Positions 6,925 to 13,984 of a stretch of 13,984 bases of DNA are shown in pieces. Position 1 is the first letter of the stretch. Each line of letters starts with the position of its first letter. Below the pieces are notes generated by a model, which saw only the letters and a list, made by a program, of their open reading frames with translations, made no database searches and was not told the DNA's origin. The stretch lies in assembly GCA_030837265.1 (NCBI GenBank), contig JAUPKV010000535.1, forward strand, positions 1-13,984, read 5' to 3'. The translations under genes and the position numbers were made by a program. The DNA comes from Methanobacteriota archaeon. GTDB lineage: Archaea > Halobacteriota > Methanosarcinia > Methanosarcinales > Methanosarcinaceae.

Positions 6925-8697
6925 TCAGTTTTGTAAATTTCGGACCGATAATAATGATTTTAGTTCATCTTCCTCTATATATGGAGATTGATTCTCAATT
7001 GGCCTACCAAACTCCAATTTTGGATTAACATTGAATTTTAGAGGAATTCTGATGTCTACAAAATAAGGAAGTTGATCATTTAGTATTAAAGAATTTATTT
7101 TTCTTAAATCTTTAACAGTTTTTACACTCTCGGAATGTATTCCATAAGCTTCTACAATTTTTGTAAAATTAGGGCAGTCATATCCAATCAAGGTTGATAC
7201 ACATCGGCCATCAAAGTAAAGTTCTTGAAATTGCCTGACCATCCCCAGACTTTCATTGTTTACCAAGAATATCTTAATAGGCAGCTTGTTTCTAACAATA
7301 GTTTGAAGTTCTTGGATATTCATCTGGAAGCCGCCATCACCTACGATCACAAATACCTGTTTTCCGGGCTCGGCAAAAGAAGCGCCAATTGAGGCTGGTA
7401 ACGCAAACCCCATTGCTCCCATCCCACCTGAAATGAGCATCCGCTGATTTTTTTTTACCTCAAAAGATTGAGCTGCCCACATCTGATGTTGTCCTACATC
7501 CAGACAAATAATCGCGTCTTCAGGCGTTATACTAGAAAGGTATCTCATTAAAAAATTAGGACTAATCGGGTCATTTTCATTTATAGGTTCTAAATAGTTG
7601 GGGAACCTACCTTTATATGAGTTAATCAGATTATACCATTTATTCAGGGACCTATTTTTTTCGAAACTTAATCTCTTGTTGATTTCAGACAAAAAAAATT
7701 TCAAATCTGATTTAATCCATAAATAGGATTCAAAATTATGTTTCGATTCATTTTCATCGATTTCTACATGTATAATCTTTGCTTTTCTGGCGAAAGTTTC
7801 CGGTTTAGTTCCTGTTTGCCTCATATCTAACCTTGAACCAAGGACGAGTAACAAATCGCTATTTGCAACGGCCAAATTGCCATAACGATTTCCATAGGCT
7901 CCAATCATTCCAAAAAAAGCTGGATCATTGTGTGGAAACGCATCCAGTCCCATGAGAGAAGAAACCACGGGTATTCCTGTTTTTTGTATAAACTCAAATA
8001 GTTCATTTGATGCACCTGAGCTTCTTATTCCTCCTCCCACTAAAACAACAGGTCTTTCTGATTTGTTGATAAGATCGAGAATAGTTTCAACTTCAAATTG
8101 GTTATGGTTACTGTTTTCGGTTTTATATTTAATTCTGAATTCTTCACTTTGAAAAAAGTCAGGCAATTCTTCTGGATTTATTTGAGCTCTCTGTATGTCC
8201 ATGGGAATGTCAATTAAAACTGGTCCCGGCCGACCGGATTTTGCTAAAAATACAGCTTTTTGCAGTTGATACTTTATAGAATTTGGTTCGGTTATCATAA
8301 TTGCGTATTTAGTGATAGGTTTTATAATACTTACAATATCAGTTTCCTGAAAACCAAACTGTCTCATATTTTTTGTGCACTTATACTCATATGTATTTAC
8401 TTGGCCGGTAATGTATAACGAAGGGACAGAATCAAAATAAGCGCTTCCAATTCCTGTGATCAGATTAGTTGCACCTGGACCACTTGTTGCCATTGAGACT
8501 CCAACATTTGAAGCTACGCGTGAATAAGCCTCTGCTGCAAATGCAGCTGCTTGCTCGTGATGAGTAACAACACAAGTAATATCTTTTCTATCATAAGTTG
8601 AATTAATTAAATGAGTTATTGCTCCACCGATAACTTCAAAAATGTTGTGAACGTCATTTTCAACAAGAAAATCAATCACATAATCTGATAATTTCAT
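6925..8697 (-). CDS. ThDP-dependent enzyme of acetolactate-synthase superfamily, candidate YerE (acetyl-branch transferase)
   Basis: From the ATG at 8697 the product has 590 residues, the normal size for this family. The frame is open 30 codons further, but those residues overlap rfbG and do not look like the family start. THHEQAAAFAAEAYSR near 45-60 supplies the glutamate (E48) that activates the thiamine pyrimidine. GRPGPVLIDIPMDIQ (about 155-169) closes the first domain, a central FAD/Rossmann-like domain follows, and the ThDP-Mg motif is GDGGF at 453-457 with NN at 480-481. Family members condense two-carbon units from pyruvate. Its position between rfbG and rfbH, with no IlvN or IlvC gene, argues for a sugar substrate. 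YerE of Yersinia is a ThDP flavoprotein that adds an acetyl group to C4 of CDP-3,6-dideoxy-4-keto-glucose. The start is four bases after the rfbG TGA. Confidence 0.85.
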   Translation of the reverse strand: MKLSDYVIDFLVENDVHNIFEVIGGAITHLINSTYDRKDITCVVTHHEQAAAFAAEAYSRVASNVGVSMATSGPGATNLITGIGSAYFDSVPSLYITGQVNTYEYKCTKNMRQFGFQETDIVSIIKPITKYAIMITEPNSIKYQLQKAVFLAKSGRPGPVLIDIPMDIQRAQINPEELPDFFQSEEFRIKYKTENSNHNQFEVETILDLINKSERPVVLVGGGIRSSGASNELFEFIQKTGIPVVSSLMGLDAFPHNDPAFFGMIGAYGNRYGNLAVANSDLLLVLGSRLDMRQTGTKPETFARKAKIIHVEIDENESKHNFESYLWIKSDLKFFLSEINKRLSFEKNRSLNKWYNLINSYKGRFPNYLEPINENDPISPNFLMRYLSSITPEDAIICLDVGQHQMWAAQSFEVKKNQRMLISGGMGAMGFALPASIGASFAEPGKQVFVIVGDGGFQMNIQELQTIVRNKLPIKIFLVNNESLGMVRQFQELYFDGRCVSTLIGYDCPNFTKIVEAYGIHSESVKTVKDLRKINSLILNDQLPYFVDIRIPLKFNVNPKLEFGRPIENQSPYIEEDELKSLLSVRNLQN

Positions 8698-8701
8698 AAT
8701 T

Positions 8702-9697
8702 TCACATCTTAAATTTAAAATAATTCCTGTACCATTCAATCGTCTCATCCAAAGAAGAATCGAGTGTATATTTCGCACTCCAACCAAGTTGTTCCTTAGC
8801 TTTTCTTGCTGACAAATACTGATTCTTAATCTCGTTATTAGCTTGATTCAATATTAGCGGTTCAGTTTTAACTCCCATAATGTCAGCTATCTTTTTCACC
8901 AATTCCAAAACCGTGATTTGTGTTTCATTACTGAAATTGTATGCCTCGCCCTGGATAAAAATATCGGTGAGCATTTTTTCGGCGAGGGTCATGTATGCGA
9001 GAGCTCCATCTTTTACATAGAAATAATCACGAATGAATTTTCCATCACTACGGATAATTGGATTTTCCCCATCTAACAAAGAGCGAATCGTACCGGGGAT
9101 TATTCTATTAAAATTAAGATCTCCTGGCCCGTAAAAATTACCGCAACGAGTTACACAAACAGGTAATCTAAATGTATTGTAATAGGTGTATGCAATAAGG
9201 TCAGCACAACTCTTGGAGACATCATAAGGATGGGTACCTTGTAATGGTGTTGTCTCATCATATGGTAATTGTTTTTGTTCCCCATATGCTTTATCACTGG
9301 ATGCTATAACTACAGCTTTAATCAGCGAAGATCTTCGACAGGCTTCTAATAGGTTATATGTACCCCGTATATTGGATTCAAAAGTAGACAACGGATTGCG
9401 GTTAGCTGTTCCTACAATAGTTTGTGCTCCTAGATGGAACACTACTTCAATCTCATGCTCGTTCAGTGCTCGCTCCAAAAGCTCGTAATCTTCAAGTTTA
9501 CCATGGACGATAGTTAAATTATCTTTGATGTAATCAAACTCAGAGGAATTACACCACAAGATTGATTTTGGAACGATATCCCTCACTAATGCAACGACGT
9601 TTGCTCCTTTATCAATCAAGAATTTTGTCAGCCAGGATCCTACCAAACCAGTTCCACCGGTGACGAAGACATTTTTGTTTTTCCAGCTGAATTCCAT
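8702..9697 (-). CDS. rfbG: CDP-glucose 4,6-dehydratase
   Basis: This extended SDR converts CDP-glucose to CDP-4-keto-6-deoxyglucose with bound NAD. The product has 331 residues from the ATG at 9697 ([15 protein letters not shown]). An in-frame ATG ten codons upstream (9727) would overlap rfbF; the inner start is preferred because GGTGA lies four bases before it and because RfbG proteins begin like this. The Rossmann motif GGTGLVG is at 14-20, [10 protein letters not shown] near 87-96, the SSDKAYG segment at 133-139, and HPYDVSK supplies Y158 and K162. SSDK-x-Y followed by a TxPYD(V/P)xxSK block is characteristic of CDP-glucose dehydratases rather than dTDP-glucose ones. It sits directly after rfbF and before the ThDP gene, each with four bases between stop and start, so the three are one translational unit. 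Confidence 0.93.
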   Translation of the reverse strand: MEFSWKNKNVFVTGGTGLVGSWLTKFLIDKGANVVALVRDIVPKSILWCNSSEFDYIKDNLTIVHGKLEDYELLERALNEHEIEVVFHLGAQTIVGTANRNPLSTFESNIRGTYNLLEACRRSSLIKAVVIASSDKAYGEQKQLPYDETTPLQGTHPYDVSKSCADLIAYTYYNTFRLPVCVTRCGNFYGPGDLNFNRIIPGTIRSLLDGENPIIRSDGKFIRDYFYVKDGALAYMTLAEKMLTDIFIQGEAYNFSNETQITVLELVKKIADIMGVKTEPLILNQANNEIKNQYLSARKAKEQLGWSAKYTLDSSLDETIEWYRNYFKFKM

Positions 9698-9701
9698 ATG
9701 T

Positions 9702-9706
9702 TCACC
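9702..9706 (-). promoter_or_regulatory. GGTGA ribosome-binding site overlapping the rfbF stop
   Basis: On the minus strand GGTGA is followed by ACAT and the ATG of rfbG at 9697. The TGA in it is also the stop codon of rfbF. The same layout, with GTGA containing the stop and four bases to the ATG, recurs at rfbG to the ThDP gene (8702-8705) and in front of rfbF (10477-10480), so starts at these places are well supported. Confidence 0.65.
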
Positions 9707-10472
9707 ATACAACCCAGGGTCTCTCATTTAATTTCCATTGTTTGTTGAATTCTTCGACTTCCTTATAAGTATCCATCGCCTGCCAAAATCCACGATGCTC
9801 GAAGACAGCAAGTTGTCCATCTTTAGCTAATTTTGGCATTGTATCGCGCTCAAGGTTTGAATTATCTTTTAAATAATTGAATACCTCTTTATTCAATATA
9901 TAAAATCCACCATTTATCATACCATTCATTATTGGTTTTTCTGCGAAAGAGTTGGCAAGTCCGGATTCGGTCACTTCAAGAACTCCATAGCGTAATTGGG
10001 GTCTTGCTCCGGTTACTGTGCCAATTTTATTCTTTGAATTGTGATATGATAAAAGGTTAACTATGTCAATATCCGCTAGACCATCGCCGTAAGTTAAGAA
10101 AAAAATGTCATCTTCAATGTATTTTTCAATCTTCTTGACGCGTCCTCCCGTATCTGTTTCTTCCCCGGTATCTGCAAATGTGATATTCCAGTTTTCCAAG
10201 GAATGTGCATGAGTAGTCACTTTACCTTTTCCATTACCCATATTTAATGTGAAGTCATTGGCAAACCATTCAAAATTCAAGAAATATTCTTTAATCATGT
10301 TGCCTTTATAGCCGAGACACAATACGAAATCATTGAATCCATAATGGCTATATATCTTCATAATGTGCCAGAGTATAGGCATTCCGCCGATTTCCACTAA
10401 TGGTTTTGGCCTGTATTCGGTTTCTTCCCGCATACGTGTACCTTTTCCCCCGCATAAAATTACTACTTTCAT
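9702..10472 (-). CDS. rfbF: Glucose-1-phosphate cytidylyltransferase
   Basis: The enzyme joins CTP and alpha-D-glucose-1-phosphate to give CDP-glucose, the first step of CDP-3,6-dideoxyhexose synthesis. The product has 256 residues from ATG 10472, against 257 in the Salmonella enzyme. A TTG at 10502 would add ten residues and is less likely, since the ATG has GTGA at a four-base spacing. The nucleotidyltransferase signature [11 protein letters not shown] is at about 6-16, followed by [10 protein letters not shown], which is typical of RfbF. The metal-binding YGDG is at 128-131, and [15 protein letters not shown] at 101-115 is a block distinctive for cytidylyl- rather than thymidylyl-transferases. 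It opens the CDP-sugar module; rfbG starts four bases after its stop. Confidence 0.95.
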   Translation of the reverse strand: MKVVILCGGKGTRMREETEYRPKPLVEIGGMPILWHIMKIYSHYGFNDFVLCLGYKGNMIKEYFLNFEWFANDFTLNMGNGKGKVTTHAHSLENWNITFADTGEETDTGGRVKKIEKYIEDDIFFLTYGDGLADIDIVNLLSYHNSKNKIGTVTGARPQLRYGVLEVTESGLANSFAEKPIMNGMINGGFYILNKEVFNYLKDNSNLERDTMPKLAKDGQLAVFEHRGFWQAMDTYKEVEEFNKQWKLNERPWVVW

Positions 10473-10502
10473 AATATCACTTGTGACTATAAATCCGTAC
10501 AA

Positions 10503-10738
10503 TATTTTTTAGTAAATCGAAAAGACTATGATTCACGACATTGATGAGCATCTTTATGCCTTACAGTTCTTGAGTATTTTCCGGTCAAATTTCAATACCA
10601 GAATAATAATAGAGTCCAGCTCCCGTTACAGGAGGACTGGTATCACCAAATACTGAACAGAGGCACTAAGATCTGGCCGGCAAGATTCGTTCCTTGAGAT
10701 GAGATACAATCGGTCTCATACTGCAGTTTTATTGATCC
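10503..10738. other. Intergenic spacer between the GDP-sugar and CDP-sugar modules
   Basis: The stretch from the colD stop to the rfbF start is about 266 bp including the bases just before 10472. It holds no recognisable gene. Visible structures are an imperfect hairpin (ATGAGA 10699-10704 with TCTCAT 10714-10719, nine-base loop) shortly after the colD stop, and a weaker CCAG-CTCC/GGAG-CTGG hairpin with a bulge around 10617-10640. Neither has a following U-run on the minus strand. An A/T-rich stretch before rfbF (about 10500-10515) could hold a promoter, but no clear -10/-35 or TATA/BRE pair stands out. A 24-codon frame (10477-10551) ends four bases before rfbF; I cannot say whether it is translated. 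Confidence 0.5.
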
Positions 10739-11917
10739 TCAAGCTTGATACCTTAAGCAATCTTTTAATATCTCAAAATCCTCGTTTGTTAATTCGGGAT
10801 AATTTCCAAAATAAAATCCGCAATTATGTATAAATTCCGCGCCTGGAAGATCATATATTTCTTTTACATATTTTGAGTAAAATGGTTGTCTTTGAATGTT
10901 ACCTGCAATTATCGGCCTAACTTCTACACCTGCATTTATGAATTTTGCGATATATTTACTTTTTAAGTTGGGACTTTTACAAATCACTGGATACGCAAAG
11001 TTGGATAACTTAGTCATGTGCGAATAATTTACTGAAATCAAGTCAGGATTTCTTTTTGCTTCTTCCTCCAATAATTTATAATTGTTTTCTCTCACTGCGA
11101 TAATTTCTTCAATAAACTGCAGCTGGAAAACACCCAGAAGTCCTGTTATTTCTATAGGCCTTAAGTTATATCCTAAGTAATAAAAAGTATATTTTGCGTC
11201 AAATTCATTATCAATATGGTGTTTTTTTCTTATTTGCGATTGTTGGTCGGGGTTCAGGTTGCGGTCCCACCCATTTGCTCTAACGATCTTTAACATTTGT
11301 GATAGTTCACTATCATCAGTACAAACCATTCCTCCTTCTATGGTAGACATATGATGAGCGACGTAAAATGAAAAAGTCGAAGCAAGTCCAAAATTCCCGG
11401 ATTTTCCTGCGGGTAACTCGCTACCAAGAGACTCACAATTGTCTTCCACAAGGAGTATCCCTTTGTCCTCGCAAATTTCTCTGATTTCTTCTAAATCTCC
11501 TGTGAAACCAAGTGCATTTGTGATAAAAAGAGCTTTCAATTCAACGGAATCCAGTGTTTGAGTAAGCTTATTAGAGCTAATGTTTAAAGTATCAAGTTCA
11601 CAATCAACTGGAACAGGTTTGAATCCCATTTGAATGATTGGCATAACATTGGTCGACCAGGTCAATGAAGAAAAACCAACATTGTCACCATTTTTTAAGA
11701 GGTTAAGATTTTTCAGAGATTGAAATAAGGCTAAATTAGCACTTCCCCCACTATTGAAAAGTATGGCATGTTTTCTTTGCTGAAATTCTGCAAACTTTTT
11801 CTCAAATTCAAAACATTTTTGATCCATACTCAAACGGGGAGTTTCCATTATAAATTTGCTCAGAGCATCCTTTGTTTCTTTTTCTTTATAAAATGCATTC
11901 TTCATTAAAGGAATCAT
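10739..11917 (-). CDS. colD: GDP-4-keto-6-deoxy-D-mannose 3-dehydratase, ColD-type
   Basis: The product has 392 residues with the DegT/DnrJ aminotransferase fold but no catalytic lysine. SFYVAHHMSTIEGG at 183-196 places His at 188, exactly the position of the catalytic His188 of Escherichia coli ColD (388 residues); D159 in LVEDNCESLG is the residue expected to hold the cofactor pyridine nitrogen. ColD uses PMP to remove the C3 hydroxyl of GDP-4-keto-6-deoxymannose, then releases ammonia, giving the precursor of L-colitose. No CxC[2Fe-2S] block like that of rfbH is present, which fits ColD and argues against a second E1. The neighbours gmd and fcl/colC supply substrate and finish the sugar. 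The ATG start is 20 bp after the fcl stop, with AGGGG upstream. A perosamine synthase-type aminotransferase is excluded by the missing lysine. Confidence 0.86.
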   Translation of the reverse strand: MIPLMKNAFYKEKETKDALSKFIMETPRLSMDQKCFEFEKKFAEFQQRKHAILFNSGGSANLALFQSLKNLNLLKNGDNVGFSSLTWSTNVMPIIQMGFKPVPVDCELDTLNISSNKLTQTLDSVELKALFITNALGFTGDLEEIREICEDKGILLVEDNCESLGSELPAGKSGNFGLASTFSFYVAHHMSTIEGGMVCTDDSELSQMLKIVRANGWDRNLNPDQQSQIRKKHHIDNEFDAKYTFYYLGYNLRPIEITGLLGVFQLQFIEEIIAVRENNYKLLEEEAKRNPDLISVNYSHMTKLSNFAYPVICKSPNLKSKYIAKFINAGVEVRPIIAGNIQRQPFYSKYVKEIYDLPGAEFIHNCGFYFGNYPELTNEDFEILKDCLRYQA

Positions 11918-11937
11918 TACAGCTACCCCTGGGTCAA

Positions 11938-12885
11938 TTATATTGTTTTGTCTTTGAGTTTTCCATACTCTTTTATCTGCAAGTCAATACCTTCCTCTAA
12001 ACTTATGGATGATTGGAATCCTAAAGAGTTTAGTTTTGAAATATCAAGACACTTTCTTAACATTCCGTCAGGCATAGCGGTGTCCCAGGTTATTTTTCCA
12101 CTGTAGTGTACTTTCTGAGCTATCATCATAGCTAACTCTTTTACTGATATATCTTTTCCGCTTCCTACATTAATAATTTCTGGCGAATCCCATTTTTTCA
12201 TTAAAAATAAGCAGGCCTTTGCAGCATCATCAACATGTAGAAACTCCCTTCTGGCGATTCCAGTTCCCCAAAGTACCACTTCTTTTTTATCTTCATCAAC
12301 AGCATCTACAAATTTTTTAATTAATGCAGACAATACGTGAGAATTTTCAGGATCAAAACTATCGTTTGGTCCGTACAGATTGCAGGGCATTGGACATATA
12401 TTGTTTACTCCATACTGCTGATAGAAGTATTGTGCCATCTTGAGCCCTGCTATTTTTGCAATAGCATACGCTTCATTAGTAGGCTCTAACGGCCCTGTCA
12501 AAAGGTATTCTTCTTTCATGGGCTGAGGGCATTCTTTCGGATAGATGCAAGAGCTCCCTAAAAATAGAAGTTTTCTTATTTTTAATCGGTAGCTTTCGTG
12601 CATAACATTACTTTGAATCATAAGATTATCATAGAGAAAGTTTGCAGGGTATTTTGAATTCGCTTGAATTCCCCCGACTTTCGCTGCTGCAAGGAAAACA
12701 TATTCAGGCGTATTCAACTTAAAAAATTCTTTTACTTGGTGTGAATCTCTTAAATCAACTTCTTTACTTGTAGCAGTAACTATATTTTCATAACCTTGAC
12801 TCTTAAGCAATCTAATCAATGCTGAGCCTACCATACCTCTGTGCCCAGCTACGTATATTTTTGAATCCTTGTCCAAATTTATCAC
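11938..12885 (-). CDS. fcl: GDP-L-fucose / GDP-L-colitose synthase (epimerase-reductase)
   Basis: This extended SDR epimerises C5 (and C3 for fucose) and reduces C4 of a GDP-4-keto-6-deoxy sugar. I chose the GTG at 12885 (VINLDKDSKIYVAGHRGMVGS), giving 315 residues as in known Fcl proteins. An upstream ATG at 12957 adds 24 atypical residues; it overlaps the gmd stop as TAATG, so it remains possible. With the GTG start, GHRGMVG is at about 14-20, GSSCIYP gives S111 and C113, EAYAIAK gives Y140 and K144, and NSHVL gives H183. These match Ser107, Cys109, Tyr136, Lys140 and His179 of the E. coli enzyme at a constant offset of four, so all catalytic residues are present. ColC enzymes share this family, and the adjacent colD gene suggests colitose synthesis here; sequence by eye cannot separate the two activities. 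Confidence 0.9.
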   Translation of the reverse strand: MINLDKDSKIYVAGHRGMVGSALIRLLKSQGYENIVTATSKEVDLRDSHQVKEFFKLNTPEYVFLAAAKVGGIQANSKYPANFLYDNLMIQSNVMHESYRLKIRKLLFLGSSCIYPKECPQPMKEEYLLTGPLEPTNEAYAIAKIAGLKMAQYFYQQYGVNNICPMPCNLYGPNDSFDPENSHVLSALIKKFVDAVDEDKKEVVLWGTGIARREFLHVDDAAKACLFLMKKWDSPEIINVGSGKDISVKELAMMIAQKVHYSGKITWDTAMPDGMLRKCLDISKLNSLGFQSSISLEEGIDLQIKEYGKLKDKTI

Positions 12886-12915
12886 CTTATTCCAAGTGTA
12901 TTCTCTGTCGAATAC

Positions 12916-12928
12916 CTGCAGCTTGCAG
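12916..12928. repeat. Small perfect hairpin in the gmd-fcl junction
   Basis: CTGCA-GCT-TGCAG forms a five-base-pair stem with a three-base loop within the 71 bp between the gmd stop and the GTG proposed for fcl. If the GTG is the true start, this junction is untranslated leader and the hairpin could shape translation of fcl. If the ATG at 12957 is used, it is simply coding DNA. Confidence 0.35.
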
Positions 12929-12956
12929 CGCGCTGAGATCTTCTGTTGGCAGAACA

Positions 12957-13984
12957 TTATGTAACTTTGTCCGTTTGTTTTTCAACATTTGCCCCGGCAA
13001 AATTTCGATTTTCTAATAAAAACTCTTCATCTTTTTTAACCATTAATTTTACAAGTTCCTCAAATTTCATCTTAGGTTCCCATCCAAGTTTTTCATTTGC
13101 TTTGGAGGAGTCCCCTATCAATAACTCCACTTCGGTAGGCCTGTAATACCTTGGGTCAATCTCAATCAGGACTTTACCTGTATCGAAGTCAATTCCTACT
13201 TCTTCTCTGCCTTTACCCTTCCAGATGATATTCATTCCTACTTCTTTAAAGGCAAGTTCCGTGAACTCTCTTACGGAGTGCGTTTCACCTGTCGCTATTA
13301 CAAAATCCTCAGGATCTTTCTGCTGAAGCATCAGCCACATGGCTTCTACGTAGTCCCCGGCAAAGCCCCAGTCCCTTTTTGCATCCAGGTTTCCGAGGTA
13401 AAGCTTTTCCTGTAGACCGTGCCTTATTTTTGCGGCAGCCATTGTAATTTTTCTGGTAACGAATGTTTCACCTCTAATAGGGGATTCGTGGTTGAAGAGG
13501 ATGCCATTGCAGGCAAAAATTCCGTAAGCTTCACGATAATTTATAGTGATCCAGTAAGCATATAGTTTGGCTGCAGCATAAGGGCTTCTCGGATAAAAGG
13601 GAGTTGTCTCCTTCTGGGGAATTTCCTGTACCAGTCCATAAAGTTCGCTTGTGGAAGCCTGGTAAAATTTCGTTTTTTTCTCCATGTCCAGAATTCGAAT
13701 AGCTTCCAGAAGGCGTAGCGTTCCCAGCCCATCGGAATTTGCTGTATACTCAGGAGTCTCAAAAGATACCTGCACATGGCTTTGAGCAGCGAGATTATAA
13801 ATCTCATGTGGTTGAACTTCCTGAATTATCCGGATAAGATTCGTGGAATCTGTGAGGTCGCCGTAGTGCATGAAGAAATTTACGTTTCTTTCATGAGGGT
13901 CTTTATAGAGGTGATCGATTCTTGCAGTATTGAATGATGAGGATCTCCGCTTTATGCCATGTACGGTATATCCTTTGTTAAGGA
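12957..13984 (-). CDS. gmd: GDP-mannose 4,6-dehydratase, N-terminus beyond the window
   Basis: The reading frame is open to the window edge and still reads as Gmd beyond the internal ATG at 13871: [19 protein letters not shown], then [18 protein letters not shown] precede [12 protein letters not shown]. The true start therefore lies outside; about 20-25 residues with the GxxGxxG nucleotide motif are missing. About 341 residues are visible. [20 protein letters not shown] and [12 protein letters not shown] carry the catalytic Thr, Glu, Tyr and Lys (Thr132, Glu134, Tyr156 and Lys160 in E. coli Gmd), and [34 protein letters not shown] and [11 protein letters not shown] are family blocks. It makes GDP-4-keto-6-deoxymannose, the shared precursor of GDP-fucose, GDP-colitose and others. 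The DNA is visibly more GC-rich than the downstream genes. The stop overlaps a possible fcl ATG as TAATG. Confidence 0.96.
   Translation of the reverse strand, partial: LNKGYTVHGIKRRSSSFNTARIDHLYKDPHERNVNFFMHYGDLTDSTNLIRIIQEVQPHEIYNLAAQSHVQVSFETPEYTANSDGLGTLRLLEAIRILDMEKKTKFYQASTSELYGLVQEIPQKETTPFYPRSPYAAAKLYAYWITINYREAYGIFACNGILFNHESPIRGETFVTRKITMAAAKIRHGLQEKLYLGNLDAKRDWGFAGDYVEAMWLMLQQKDPEDFVIATGETHSVREFTELAFKEVGMNIIWKGKGREEVGIDFDTGKVLIEIDPRYYRPTEVELLIGDSSKANEKLGWEPKMKFEELVKLMVKKDEEFLLENRNFAGANVEKQTDKVT

Noticed and set aside
6925..8697. Housekeeping acetolactate synthase (ilvB) for branched-chain amino acids
   Set aside because: Motifs alone would allow it, but there is no ilvN, ilvC or other isoleucine-valine gene nearby and it is embedded between CDP-glucose dehydratase and CDP-sugar 3-dehydrase.
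10739..11917. Perosamine synthase or another sugar aminotransferase
   Set aside because: The PLP lysine is replaced by histidine at residue 188, the ColD position, so a normal transamination is not expected.
12957..13871. A short gmd starting at the ATG at 13871
   Set aside because: The same frame continues upstream with clear Gmd sequence ([16 protein letters not shown]) to the window edge, so that ATG is internal.
1..13984. CRISPR arrays, tRNA or rRNA genes, phage or toxin-antitoxin genes
   Set aside because: No regularly spaced repeats, cloverleaf-like segments, rRNA-like stretches or such protein motifs were seen on either strand.

Overview
This window is one long polysaccharide-biosynthesis gene cluster (O-antigen, surface glycan or archaeal cell-envelope glycan type). 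Every supportable gene lies on the minus strand, so transcription runs from high to low coordinates. Both ends are cut: gmd enters from the right edge without its N-terminus, and a family 2 glycosyltransferase leaves at the left edge without its C-terminus. The DNA is AT-rich; gmd is clearly more GC-rich than the rest. Several start regions carry GGTGA/GTGA or GGAGG-type ribosome-binding sites. I see no diagnostic species marker. A methanogen of the Methanosarcina type or a low-GC anaerobic bacterium would both fit, and I cannot decide between them.

Reading along transcription (right to left), the first module is GDP-linked: gmd (GDP-mannose 4,6-dehydratase, 5' cut), an fcl/colC-type epimerase-reductase, and a ColD-type PMP-dependent 3-dehydratase in which histidine (H188) stands where an aminotransferase would have its lysine. 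Together these predict GDP-L-colitose, with or without GDP-L-fucose. A spacer of about 270 bp follows, which holds no recognisable gene.

The second module is CDP-linked: rfbF/ddhA (glucose-1-phosphate cytidylyltransferase), rfbG/ddhB (CDP-glucose 4,6-dehydratase), a thiamine-diphosphate enzyme of the acetolactate-synthase superfamily, an extended SDR reductase/epimerase, and rfbH/ddhC (PMP and [2Fe-2S] 3-dehydrase with a complete C-X57-C-X1-C-X7-C cluster motif). A ThDP enzyme inside a CDP-3,6-dideoxyhexose pathway is the signature of yersiniose A, a branched-chain sugar made by YerE and YerF in Yersinia pseudotuberculosis. The partner reductase DdhD (E3) is not in the window.

The last module, beyond an 89-bp inverted-repeat element resembling a MITE, holds the assembly genes: a CgeB-like glycosyltransferase, a GT10 fucosyltransferase-family enzyme, a Wzx-type flippase and a GT2 glycosyltransferase, with overlapping or nearly abutting ends. 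No polymerase (wzy) or ligase is visible. The main conclusion is that one operon-like cluster encodes two separate 3,6-dideoxyhexose routes on different nucleotides, one of them predicted to build an acetyl-branched sugar, next to a GT10 enzyme that could transfer L-fucose or L-colitose.
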